From the NCBI GenBank assembly GCA_024235795.1, contig JACKLR010000001.1:1612001-1676000 (forward strand): a stretch of DNA of 64,000 bases. The letters are read 5' to 3'. This DNA comes from Burkholderiales bacterium. GTDB taxonomy: Bacteria > Pseudomonadota > Gammaproteobacteria > Burkholderiales > Nitrosomonadaceae. Numbering within the stretch: the first letter of the stretch is position 1; the number at the start of each line of letters is the position of its first letter. The notes beneath the pieces were generated by a model. That model saw only the letters and a program-made list of their open reading frames with translations. It was not told where the DNA came from and made no database searches. A program made the position numbers and the translations under genes. Positions 55,069 through 63,661 of the stretch are shown one piece after another.

Positions 55069-56760
55069 TTGAAAGATAAATCATCAGAACCAGTCGTTTC
55101 AAATTTTATTCGCAGTATTATCAATGAAGATAATCGTAGTGGCAAATGGCAAGGACGTGTAGAAACACGTTTTCCACCGGAACCCAATGGTTATCTACAT
55201 ATTGGTCATGCCAAAAGTATTTGCCTGAATTTTGGCATCGCACAGGAATACAAAGGCGTATGCCATCTACGTTTTGATGATACCAATCCTGAAAAAGAAG
55301 CGCAGGAATATGTCGATGCCATTTGTGAAAATGTTCGTTGGCTTGGCTTTGACTGGAAAGATCACCTTTATTATTCCTCGGATTATTTCGATCAACTCTA
55401 TTCATTTGCAGAATATCTGATTAATCAAGGCAAGGCGTATATTGACAGCCAGTCAGCTGAGGAAATTCGCGAACAACGAGGCACACTGACAAGTCCTGGC
55501 AAAAACAGCCCATACCGTGAACGCCCTGTTGCTGAGAGCCTTGATTTGTTTCGGCGTATGAAAGCCGGTGAATTTGCCGATGGCACACATGTATTACGTG
55601 CCAAAATTGACATGACATCACCGAATATCAATATGCGTGATCCGGTTATCTACCGCATCAGACATGTTCATCACCAGCGTACAGGCAACAGATGGTGTAT
55701 TTATCCCATGTATGATTACACCCATTGTATTTCCGATGCACTTGAGAATATTACACATTCGTTATGCACACTCGAATTTGAAGACCACCGCCCGCTTTAC
55801 GACTGGGTACTGGATCAATTGGAAGGCAAAGTTCCCTGCCACCCGCAACAGATTGAATTTGCCCGTTTGAATCTTACTTATACTGTCATGAGCAAGCGCA
55901 AACTCATCGAATTGGTTGAGAACAAACTTGTAGATGGCTGGGATGACCCACGGCTCAGCACCTTATCCGGAATTCGTAGACGCGGGTACACCCCCCGCTC
56001 AATTCACCTGTTTTCCGAGCGTATCGGAGTCAGCAAAGCTGATTCCTGGATAGATATGGGTGTACTGGAAGATTGTCTGCGCGAAGACCTTAACGAATTT
56101 GCGCCACGCCGCATCGCTATCTTGAAACCCTTAAAGCTGATTATCGATAATTATCCTGACGATCAGGAAGAAGAATGTTTTGCACCCAATCATCCCCAAA
56201 AACCGGAACAAGGGAAACGCCCTATACCTTTCTCAAAAACAGTGTATATAGAACAGGATGATTTTATGGAAGAGCCCGTAAAGGGTTTTTATCGCCTAGC
56301 ACCCGGAACAGAAGTACGACTGCGTTATGCATATATTGTGAAATGTATACAGGTAGATAAAAACCAGCAAGGCAAAATTGAGGCTATACACTGTATCTAT
56401 GATCCGGATACCAAAAGCGGAACAGATGGCGCAACCAAACGCAAAGTAAAGGGAAATATTCACTGGTTATCGGCCAGGCATGCGCAACAAGCAGAAGTCC
56501 GCCTTTATGACCGCTTGTTTACTGATCCCTATCCTGATAGCGGCGGCAAGGATTACAAAAAATTGCTCAACCCGAATTCAAAAACAACCATTACAGCCCA
56601 TATCGAATCAGCACTATGCAAAGTTGAACCAGAACAAACTTTCCAGTTTGAACGCAATGGTTACTTCATCATGGACGGGATTGACAGCAAACCAGAAAAA
56701 CCTGTATTTAACCGGGCTGTCACTTTACGTGATTCCTGGGGAAAAGTCGCCGATACCTGA
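55069..56760 (+). CDS. glnS: Glutaminyl-tRNA synthetase
   Basis: GlnRS charges tRNA-Gln. With a TTG start at 55069 it has 563 residues, near the E. coli enzyme's 554; GAGAGGAA precedes it. An ATG at 54967 would add 34 non-homologous residues. Motifs: PPEPNGYLHIGHAKSICLNFG (HIGH), VMSKRKL (KMSKS type), FDDTNPEKE. The C-terminal beta-barrels read GTEVRLRYAYIVKC and QFERNGYFIMD. No fused YqeY domain is present. Confidence 0.96.
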   Translation: MKDKSSEPVVSNFIRSIINEDNRSGKWQGRVETRFPPEPNGYLHIGHAKSICLNFGIAQEYKGVCHLRFDDTNPEKEAQEYVDAICENVRWLGFDWKDHLYYSSDYFDQLYSFAEYLINQGKAYIDSQSAEEIREQRGTLTSPGKNSPYRERPVAESLDLFRRMKAGEFADGTHVLRAKIDMTSPNINMRDPVIYRIRHVHHQRTGNRWCIYPMYDYTHCISDALENITHSLCTLEFEDHRPLYDWVLDQLEGKVPCHPQQIEFARLNLTYTVMSKRKLIELVENKLVDGWDDPRLSTLSGIRRRGYTPRSIHLFSERIGVSKADSWIDMGVLEDCLREDLNEFAPRRIAILKPLKLIIDNYPDDQEEECFAPNHPQKPEQGKRPIPFSKTVYIEQDDFMEEPVKGFYRLAPGTEVRLRYAYIVKCIQVDKNQQGKIEAIHCIYDPDTKSGTDGATKRKVKGNIHWLSARHAQQAEVRLYDRLFTDPYPDSGGKDYKKLLNPNSKTTITAHIESALCKVEPEQTFQFERNGYFIMDGIDSKPEKPVFNRAVTLRDSWGKVADT

Positions 56761-56848
56761 ACAGGCTTGCTGATATGGAAAACAAGCACAGCAGAATGTA
56801 AGTAATGAGCGTCTGACCAATGACTACCACCGATATGCGTTGTACAAA

Positions 56849-56867
56849 TGCGAACAACTAGTTCGCA
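56849..56867. terminator. Short hairpin between convergent glnS and a microprotein gene
   Basis: TGCGAAC and GTTCGCA pair around AACTA. It lies about 90 bases after glnS and directly after the leftward microprotein stop. It lacks a T run, so termination is uncertain. Confidence 0.4.
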
Positions 56868-56868
56868 G

Positions 56869-57048
56869 CTAAACCAGTTGAATCAGAAACGCTATAAATA
56901 GAACAATTATCAGAATGGGAATCACAAAACCCATCCAATCCGAGGATGAGCCTTTTGGGCTATTTTCCATCATATGACGGGCTCTTGGAAAGAGATAAAT
57001 GATGAACATGATCAACGCCATCGCAGCGACTATTTTCATCCAATCCAT
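56869..57048 (-). CDS. Two-TM membrane microprotein (59 aa)
   Basis: This product is MDWMKIVAAMALIMFIIYLF at the start, then a short basic/polar loop (PRARHMMENSPKGSSSDWM) and a second TM helix (about 39-58) ending FLIQLV. The alternation of helix, positively charged loop and helix is typical of real small membrane proteins. The start is ATG 57048. It lies upstream of glnS's end, convergently, and just after the BI-1 terminator region. Function unknown. Confidence 0.6.
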   Translation of the reverse strand: MDWMKIVAAMALIMFIIYLFPRARHMMENSPKGSSSDWMGFVIPILIIVLFIAFLIQLV

Positions 57049-57102
57049 ATACTTATTACCTTTTTAACATTAACTTAAAACTTAATTCTTATTTTTCATA
57101 AA

Positions 57103-57127
57103 CAAAACCCCGGGCTTGCCGGGGCTT
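57103..57127 (-). terminator. Rho-independent terminator of the BI-1 family gene
   Basis: CCCCGG and CCGGGG pair around a 5-base loop. On the minus strand the stem is followed by TTTTGTTT, about 30 bases after the BI-1 stop. Confidence 0.85.
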
Positions 57128-57154
57128 CGTTCACTAATTCAAAGCATACGAGAA

Positions 57155-57832
57155 TTAATCGTCACCACCCATGATACCCAGAATTTGCAACAGGCTAATA
57201 AAGATATTAAAAATTGTCATATACAGGCCGATTGTCGCCAGAATATAATTGGTCTCGCCACCATGAATAATGCGACTGGTATCATGCAGAATAAAACCAC
57301 TCATCAGCATGATTACAACAGCAGAAATCATCAGTGACATAGCCGGAATCGCCAAAAAGATATTAGCAACCGCAGCGACCAATACCAGCAGAAAACCAAC
57401 CATTAAAAAACCACCGAGGAAACTGAAATCCTTACGTGTTGCCAATACATATGCGGACAATCCCATAAAGATGACACCTGTACCGCCAAGCGACAGCATA
57501 ATGATGTTACCACCATTAGGTAGAGACGCATACATACTCAATATTGGTCCAAGTCCAAAACCCAGAAGGCCTGTAACCAGGAAAACAATGCCAATACCTG
57601 CTGTAGAATGTGCGAAACGCGGCAATACAAACATCGCAATTACCATTCCGCCGATCACAGAAAACAAATAAGTCATCGGTGGCATATTCATCGCCATTGA
57701 AAGTGCAGCAGTAAAACCACTGAAGAGTAATGTCATTGAAAGGAGCAAATACGTATTACGTAATACTTTGTTGATTTCAATGCCTGCCCGTGTTCGTGAT
57801 TTTCTGCCAATTGTTGGATAGTTCTGATTCAT
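57155..57832 (-). CDS. Bax inhibitor-1/YccA family membrane protein
   Basis: The 225-residue protein has seven TM helices and the family's pattern of short loops; the last segment ends in acidic residues (IMGGDD), which carry the proton/calcium-sensing function in relatives. E. coli YccA modulates FtsH and Sec. The start has AAGAGGAGG upstream. Function here is not deducible. Confidence 0.9.
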   Translation of the reverse strand: MNQNYPTIGRKSRTRAGIEINKVLRNTYLLLSMTLLFSGFTAALSMAMNMPPMTYLFSVIGGMVIAMFVLPRFAHSTAGIGIVFLVTGLLGFGLGPILSMYASLPNGGNIIMLSLGGTGVIFMGLSAYVLATRKDFSFLGGFLMVGFLLVLVAAVANIFLAIPAMSLMISAVVIMLMSGFILHDTSRIIHGGETNYILATIGLYMTIFNIFISLLQILGIMGGDD

Positions 57833-58042
57833 TATTAAACAACCTCCTCTTTATAATTAAATGCCAAACTATTCTACCAATTAAATGAGACTAATTACCA
57901 TCTACTTTAGTTCAAGCTTACCATGAAAAACCATTACGATAATATGCTTATTATAACCATTCATTAAAATAAGAACTGATTTTTAATGTAAAGAAACACC
58001 AATATTCGGCTTACATCAACATGCGAAAGGCCATCTTTTTAG

Positions 58043-58474
58043 TTATTTCTGTGCCCATGCATTGCCATTCTTTTGATACCACCAACCTGGCCTCGCCATA
58101 TTAATCCAACGTTGACCAAATGTTGATCGTATTTTGGGCTCCCATTCAGGATGATTATTTGCGCGCGCTATTTCACGGTAAAGGGCATTCCTATCCTGAT
58201 TCTCAGCAGAAACAAGCGTATTGACTAACTGCCGCTTTGCCAGTGGCACAGCATTCGCATCTCGTATCGCAATCATGCCATCTTTGGTTAAACCTACAGC
58301 GCCACTATTATAAAATTCAACAAGTTGACTATGTCTTGTTTGCATACTCTGCTTTATGCTCGTTATGGCTGGTGTATTAATTTCAAGATTTGCCTGTGCT
58401 AAACCCGTCAACGGAACCAAGGCAAATACTATGAATAGCGATAACAGAACATAGTGTTTTAGGCGATTGGTCAT
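58043..58474 (-). CDS. ydbL: YdbL/DUF1318 family periplasmic protein
   Basis: The 143-residue precursor has a signal peptide (ending GLAQA) and the DUF1318 helical domain with SAVGLTKDGMIAIRDA-like sequence (here GAVGLTKDGMIAIRDANA) and a C-terminal extension ending WWYQKNGNAWAQK. In E. coli, YdbL chaperones the YdbH-YnbE envelope bridge. It is third in a ydbH-ynbE-ydbL run with intergenic gaps of 25 and 64 bases. Confidence 0.85.
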   Translation of the reverse strand: MTNRLKHYVLLSLFIVFALVPLTGLAQANLEINTPAITSIKQSMQTRHSQLVEFYNSGAVGLTKDGMIAIRDANAVPLAKRQLVNTLVSAENQDRNALYREIARANNHPEWEPKIRSTFGQRWINMARPGWWYQKNGNAWAQK

Positions 58475-58538
58475 TATTACCCCACGTTCAAAAGTTAATT
58501 GACTAATTTATGCTAGTCCGAATAAAAATTCGGGTCCA

Positions 58539-58706
58539 CTATTCCCCCTCATTTTTCTCATCTTCCAGTTGCCACACTTCTTCAATAATCTTATCCGCCG
58601 CTTTTTCCGCTGCAGCCGCGGGAAAATAGATATTTATAGTGACACACGCAGATAAAAACATAGTCAAAATCACGAGAAAACTTACATAAGATGCGTGTTT
58701 TTTCAT
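58539..58706 (-). CDS. ynbE: YnbE-like outer-membrane lipoprotein
   Basis: This 55-residue lipoprotein has a signal with LSAC lipobox (Cys21). The mature part begins CVTINIYFPAAAAEKAADKII, resembling the beta-strand segment of YnbE that stacks in multiple copies onto YdbH. ATG 58706 to TAG 58539. It lies between ydbH and ydbL, exactly as in E. coli. Confidence 0.85.
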   Translation of the reverse strand: MKKHASYVSFLVILTMFLSACVTINIYFPAAAAEKAADKIIEEVWQLEDEKNEGE

Positions 58707-58731
58707 TTTTACCCCACTTTCTGTATTTTAT

Positions 58732-60756
58732 CTATTGAATAACGGGGTCATTTTCCCGCGTAACCCGTCGCAAGCGGTTGATCAACTCTTGCCATCCAAC
58801 TTCTCGGTTATAGCCTCGCACTGTAATTGCAGGTATCCCACCACCGTTGACAAGTGTGTAGCTGGACCGTGGTTCGGATTCAATACCACCCATATAACAT
58901 ATGTTAAGACGCAATGCACAACGCCAACCAATTTCCGAATAGCGGAATTCTTCAAAAAAACGCAGAAAGCTTCTTTGAATCGCCATAACAGCGCCTTCTC
59001 CTCCCAATGCAGATATATTTTTTATTGCCGCTTGACTAATCCGTCGGGAATAGCTGCCCGAACTACTGAACAAACGTGCATCGAAATGAATTGGCTCCCA
59101 ATTGGCTAGCTCAAGGTGACGCACATCAATATCGACTCGCCCTTCCACTTTTCCGAATGAAAATGTCCTGGTCAACAACTCGAGATCCAGGTCTCGCATG
59201 GCAATATCTGCTTTTAGATGTGGCGCCAACCCCATTGGTTCAATTAGCTTTAGATTATGAATAACGACGCTCCCATCAAAAACACTGAGTTGTAAAACTC
59301 CATTAACCGAAACATTACTGCCGTCATAACGAACATCCGGTATAAACGCAGACAAAGTGCCATGCATTTGCTGTATTTGCAATGCTTCAGTTAAAGTCGC
59401 CATTGAAACAGGCTCAAGCTCACCGTTAAATTCCCATTGCCAACCCTTTTTGGAGTAGGTGGCACTGAAATCTTCCAATTTTAAAATACCATCCAACACT
59501 GGCAAAGCCAATTGCGGCAAAAATAAATTAAATTCGTTTATCTCAAGCGGTGCACGAATCGTACCCAATGGAATCTGTAGCAGATGGCCGTTCAACATAT
59601 TGATATCTGCGACTGTCGTATTATTAATCCGCCAGGGGATATGGGCATTAATGCGATGAAACGCAAAGCGGTCCCGTGAATCGATAACGTTTACATCTTC
59701 CAAATCAAGACGAATTGACTGTAATACCCCATTTTTCAGGCTCAAATCAAAATCAATTAATCCGTCAACCCCTACCTCTGCAAGTGAAGTGTCTCTCAGA
59801 AAAGGTTTCAGAATCTGATCAAATAATGCTGATAATTCAATATCTTCTGCTTCCAGTTTAAATACATTCAATGGATTTCCGGATATATTCAAAATTCCTG
59901 AGAAATTAAAAGTACCCATACCGGCAAACATCAAGCTACTATCCAGCAGATGAATTACTCCATTATCAACAACACCATGCACACTCAAATGATGGTTATT
60001 CCCGCTCAAATAAACCGGTTGCCAAAAAACCTCACCGGCTTGCCAGTATAATTCGCTTTGCCATTGCCAATGATTGTGCTGTTCCGAGTATTCAAAATCA
60101 GACTTCAATACCAATGCAATATTTTCACCGGCATGAAGGCCTGCCTGATCAGCAAATGCCAGTGCACCAATTGACAAATCAATAGTCACAGCTTTCAAAT
60201 CCGAGTCAACTCCGACCAATTGAACTGCTCCATTGATTTTACCGCTACTGAGTTTGAGTAGTTGTTCATTATTTGGCAACCAGCCGGCAATAGTATTCAA
60301 TTGGCCGTTATTGATAGCTAACGCGCCCAGCCAGGCGTTTCTGTCCCTTTTCAGGGTGAAATGCCAGCTTTCACTTTTTGATGGCTTTAAATTGATTCTC
60401 AAAAATGAAGAATCGAATAAGAAATGTAAGAAAATCGGAAATGAAAACAGCCCGGGAACAGTGATGCTTCCGTCCTTACACAAAATTTCATTTTGATCGT
60501 ATTGGAATGTATTGCATGACAACCTTATGTTTTTCCATGTATAATTCTGCACATTAATTTCGGCAATCTCGATATTCAGCTGCGCGGTTCCTGAATTACT
60601 ATCATTAAATTGAACTTGAATGGATTTTGCTGCAAAAAAAGGGCCTTTGATGTCATCAAACACCAATGCGAACCGGGGATAGGCCGCTGATGCGGAAATT
60701 ATCAGCAGGTACGCCATGGAAACGAGTAAAAAAACTGCAATTAACCGATTACCCAT
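58732..60756 (-). CDS. ydbH: YdbH-like AsmA-superfamily intermembrane lipid transport protein
   Basis: YdbH, with TamB and YhdP, carries phospholipids from the inner to the outer membrane through a long beta-groove. The 674-residue protein has one N-terminal TM anchor (about 3-24) and a long beta-rich periplasmic part ending in a DUF748/dicarboxylate-type segment: ISGNPLNVFKLEAEDIELSALF, GRVDIDVRHLELANWEPIHFDARLFSSSG. Shorter than the E. coli protein (879 residues), so the bridge may rely more on YnbE copies (inference). Confidence 0.82.
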   Translation of the reverse strand: MGNRLIAVFLLVSMAYLLIISASAAYPRFALVFDDIKGPFFAAKSIQVQFNDSNSGTAQLNIEIAEINVQNYTWKNIRLSCNTFQYDQNEILCKDGSITVPGLFSFPIFLHFLFDSSFLRINLKPSKSESWHFTLKRDRNAWLGALAINNGQLNTIAGWLPNNEQLLKLSSGKINGAVQLVGVDSDLKAVTIDLSIGALAFADQAGLHAGENIALVLKSDFEYSEQHNHWQWQSELYWQAGEVFWQPVYLSGNNHHLSVHGVVDNGVIHLLDSSLMFAGMGTFNFSGILNISGNPLNVFKLEAEDIELSALFDQILKPFLRDTSLAEVGVDGLIDFDLSLKNGVLQSIRLDLEDVNVIDSRDRFAFHRINAHIPWRINNTTVADINMLNGHLLQIPLGTIRAPLEINEFNLFLPQLALPVLDGILKLEDFSATYSKKGWQWEFNGELEPVSMATLTEALQIQQMHGTLSAFIPDVRYDGSNVSVNGVLQLSVFDGSVVIHNLKLIEPMGLAPHLKADIAMRDLDLELLTRTFSFGKVEGRVDIDVRHLELANWEPIHFDARLFSSSGSYSRRISQAAIKNISALGGEGAVMAIQRSFLRFFEEFRYSEIGWRCALRLNICYMGGIESEPRSSYTLVNGGGIPAITVRGYNREVGWQELINRLRRVTRENDPVIQ

Positions 60757-60786
60757 ACTGATACAGTCTTAACTAACATACATACT

Positions 60787-61674
60787 TTAAGCTGGAAATA
60801 CCCCTGTCGATAAATAACGATCCCCCCGGTCGCAGACAATAAATACAATGACCGCATTCTCAACCTGCGCAGAAAGTCTAAGCGTAGCAGCCAACGCACC
60901 ACCTGATGAAATACCCGCAAAGATACCTTCTTCCTGAGCCAGCCGCCGTGTCATTTCCTCCGCTTCCAGCTGAGAAACATAAATCATGTCATCGACTTGA
61001 TCTGCGTCATAGATTCTAGGGAGATAGGCCAGTGGCCATTTTCTTATACCTGGAATCTGCGCGCCTTCTTCCGGTTGAACGCCAATAACTTTTATGGTTG
61101 ACCGTTGCTCCTTAAAATACCGAGAACACCCCATTATCGTACCGGTAGTTCCCATGCTACTGACAAAATGCGTTATTTTCCCCTCGGTATCACGCCATAT
61201 TTCAGGCGCTGTACCTTCGTAATGTGCAAGTGGATTATCCGGATTGGCAAACTGATCCAGAATTGTACCCTTCCCCTCATCGCGCATTTTCTCAGCCAGA
61301 TCTCTGGCCTGTTCCATGCTGCCTTCTTTTGATGTCAGAATGATTTCTGCGCCATAGGCACGCATGGACTGACGCCGCTCTATACTCAGATTCTCAGGCA
61401 TAATCAGAATCATACGATAACCCATAATTGCAGCAGCCATCGCCAATGCAATACCGGTATTTCCGCTAGTAGCCTCAATCAAAGTATCTCCGGACTTAAT
61501 ATGACCACGTTGCTGCGCATGCTTAATCATTGAAAGCGCGGGACGATCTTTGACTGAACCCGCTGGATTGTTGCCTTCAAGTTTTGCAAGAATGATATTA
61601 CTGGTTTCTCCGGGTAAATGCTTCAATTTCACAAGTGGAGTGTTACCGATAAAATTTTCTATTGTTTTGAACAT
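60787..61674 (-). CDS. cysM: Cysteine synthase B
   Basis: CysM makes cysteine from O-acetylserine with sulfide or thiosulfate, using PLP. The 295-residue chain starts MFKTIENFIGNTPLVKLKHL. The PLP lysine is in GSVKDRPALSM, the phosphate loop is MGTTGTIMG, and TSGNTGIALAMAA binds substrate. An upstream ATG at 61701 would add nine residues with no homology. It lies 30 bases upstream of ydbH on the same strand. Confidence 0.93.
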   Translation of the reverse strand: MFKTIENFIGNTPLVKLKHLPGETSNIILAKLEGNNPAGSVKDRPALSMIKHAQQRGHIKSGDTLIEATSGNTGIALAMAAAIMGYRMILIMPENLSIERRQSMRAYGAEIILTSKEGSMEQARDLAEKMRDEGKGTILDQFANPDNPLAHYEGTAPEIWRDTEGKITHFVSSMGTTGTIMGCSRYFKEQRSTIKVIGVQPEEGAQIPGIRKWPLAYLPRIYDADQVDDMIYVSQLEAEEMTRRLAQEEGIFAGISSGGALAATLRLSAQVENAVIVFIVCDRGDRYLSTGVFPA

Positions 61675-61749
61675 AAGCAAGCAATCCTGATTAGTATTCA
61701 TAGATTATCTCACATGCATTCAATTGGAAACCACGGTGTCATAAATAAA

Positions 61750-61780
61750 AAAACCCTCCGGCAAATGCCTGGAAGGTTTA
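61750..61780 (-). terminator. Terminator of the ComEA-like gene
   Basis: On the minus strand AAACCTTCC and GGAGGGTTT form a stem with a further GGC/GCC pair beyond a bulge, then a seven-T tract. Confidence 0.8.
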
Positions 61781-61802
61781 TGTGAAAACTCCTGATTTAT
61801 TC

Positions 61803-62096
61803 TTACTGGACTGTCATAGCAGCGGTTGTTTCGGCATTCGGCATATTGCTTGCTGTGATGCTGTTTCCTAACTGCTTCATTGTGCCTGGACCAATACCAT
61901 CAACATTGTTCAGGCCTTCAGTAGAAGTGAATAATCCGTGCTTTTCCCGATATTCGATAATCGCTTTAGCCTTAGCAGGACCAATGCCTTGAAGCGATTC
62001 GAGCTCTGCCTGGGTTGCCGTGTTGATATCGACTACTGCATATACTGGCCCTGTAAATACAAATAACAGAATTGCCATCAAAAATAGTTTTTTCAT
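61803..62096 (-). CDS. ComEA-like helix-hairpin-helix DNA-binding protein
   Basis: The 97-residue precursor has a signal peptide (ending VYAV) and one double HhH motif: DINTATQAELESLQGIGPAKAKAIIEYREKHGLF, then GLNNVDGIGPGTMKQLGN. Related secreted HhH proteins bind incoming DNA in the periplasm during transformation. AGGAGTTCC precedes ATG 62096. No other competence gene is nearby. Confidence 0.88.
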   Translation of the reverse strand: MKKLFLMAILLFVFTGPVYAVVDINTATQAELESLQGIGPAKAKAIIEYREKHGLFTSTEGLNNVDGIGPGTMKQLGNSITASNMPNAETTAAMTVQ

Positions 62097-62321
62097 CCTG
62101 GAACTCCTGTAGATGTAGAAACTGAAAAAGTCATTCTGTTGACTATCCAGTTCAGTGAAAAGAAAAAAATGTCTTCCTGCATGACAATATTGTCACAGCG
62201 CGGTCAGACATTATTTATATCGGATGATTCCGTCGGCTTATTGAACTATTTTTGTAACAATCTGTACATAAATTAATACCCATTATAATATCATTCTCAG
62301 TATATATTTTAAAACAACTTG

Positions 62322-63215
62322 TTATATATATTCCAATAAAAAATTCTTTACGATAAATATTTGCTTCTCATCAAGCAAAATCGGCGCATGTCCTATGCCA
62401 GATAATTCAACTATTTTTGCACGAGGACCCCGCTGCTGCATTTCAACCGCAGTCTCATCAAGCAACACATCTGATTCAGCACCTCTGATGACTAAAGTTG
62501 GTGTTTCCAGTCTATCCCAGTATTCCCACAAATTAATATCATCCATCAGCGTATGCGCTTTAAAGCTAGCAGAAATTTTTGGATCGTAATAAAAACTGTA
62601 CGCGCCGTCACTCAGCAAACGCGCGCTATGGATCGTAAGATGACGCCATTGTTCATCTGTCAATTTCCCAAAAGGCGCTGAAATCTTTCTAATATATGTT
62701 TCAAACTCTGCAAGATTGTTAAAACGAACCGCTTTACCGACATACTCAGACATTCTTTTTAATGCAGCCACCGGAATTAATGGTCCTATATCGCTGATAA
62801 CCAGTTTATGAATCTCATTTTCTGGATCTGTGGCGATCATCATGCCAATCAACCCGCCCATTGAAATGCCAACCCAATCAATTTTTACAGGAACACTATA
62901 CTGACTTCTAATATGCCTGATTAACAAAGCCGCATCTGAGAGGTACACAGGGTAGTAATCATAGTCTTTCTCTTCTTCCAACCAATCACTTTGTCCACGC
63001 CCAACAACATCCGGGCAAATAACGCGACACTGCGATGATAAAACATCCGCCAAATAATCAAAGTCCCGGCAATTTCGTGTCAAACCATGTACACAAATAA
63101 CAACATGCGGATTTTTCGAGTCACCCCAGTCCGTATAGGCAATGTGATGTGGTTTTTTAGCCGCTCCATTAGGGGAAACCGTTGGTACGAGCAATTTTTT
63201 AACAAATTCTTCCAT
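62322..63215 (-). CDS. Alpha/beta hydrolase
   Basis: The product (297 residues from ATG 63215) is an alpha/beta-fold hydrolase: HVVICVHGLTRNCRDFDYLA oxyanion region, nucleophile Ser in DWVGISMGGLIGM, acid in VIRGAESDVLLDE, and catalytic His in ELSGIGHAPILLDE. A GTG at 63257 would lengthen it by 14 residues. Likely an esterase or thioesterase; substrate unknown. An IS110-type fragment sits directly upstream. Confidence 0.85.
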   Translation of the reverse strand: MEEFVKKLLVPTVSPNGAAKKPHHIAYTDWGDSKNPHVVICVHGLTRNCRDFDYLADVLSSQCRVICPDVVGRGQSDWLEEEKDYDYYPVYLSDAALLIRHIRSQYSVPVKIDWVGISMGGLIGMMIATDPENEIHKLVISDIGPLIPVAALKRMSEYVGKAVRFNNLAEFETYIRKISAPFGKLTDEQWRHLTIHSARLLSDGAYSFYYDPKISASFKAHTLMDDINLWEYWDRLETPTLVIRGAESDVLLDETAVEMQQRGPRAKIVELSGIGHAPILLDEKQIFIVKNFLLEYI

Positions 63216-63269
63216 GGCTGATTTAAATATAGATTTAATAAAATGACCAACCTCCACAAGAAGATTTTT

Positions 63270-63539
63270 TCACGTCTTCATGTGATAGATACCTACTTCA
63301 GAAAATCCTGAATTTTCCATTGTCATTGTAATAGGATTTGATTTCACGACGGCACGCAATGGACTGACACCACTGCTACCTGTTGAAACAGTGATCGGAG
63401 CGAAAAAATGCCATCTACCAAGTTGCGGTTGCCTACTCGGCATGAATTTGCCACTCTTGACCACACCGTTAACCTGAAATGCTTCTTTTGCCAAATCAAT
63501 ACCAATTGTTGTAATCTTCTTTTCTGCGCTCCTAACTTT
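63270..63539 (-). pseudogene. Truncated IS110-family transposase remnant
   Basis: The frame after a stop reads KVRSAEKKITTIGIDLAKEAFQVNGVVKSGKF, the N-terminal RuvC-like start of IS110 transposases (catalytic Asp in GIDLAK). After about residue 35 the sequence no longer resembles IS110, and the frame ends at 63270. No other part of the element remains. Confidence 0.7.
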
Positions 63540-63661
63540 TTAGTAGCCATACTTTGCAACTATGGCAAGCGATAACGCTTTGCAGTATCGCTGGCGTCTA
63601 TTCCATTATATTTTTTACAATCTGATTGTGTTTAAATCAGAAAATCAGGTTGAAGCAACTT

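Noticed and set aside
63567..63592. AGCGATA/TATCGCT inverted repeat before the Nudix gene
   Set aside because: Seven base pairs with a 12-base loop and no T run; could be chance.
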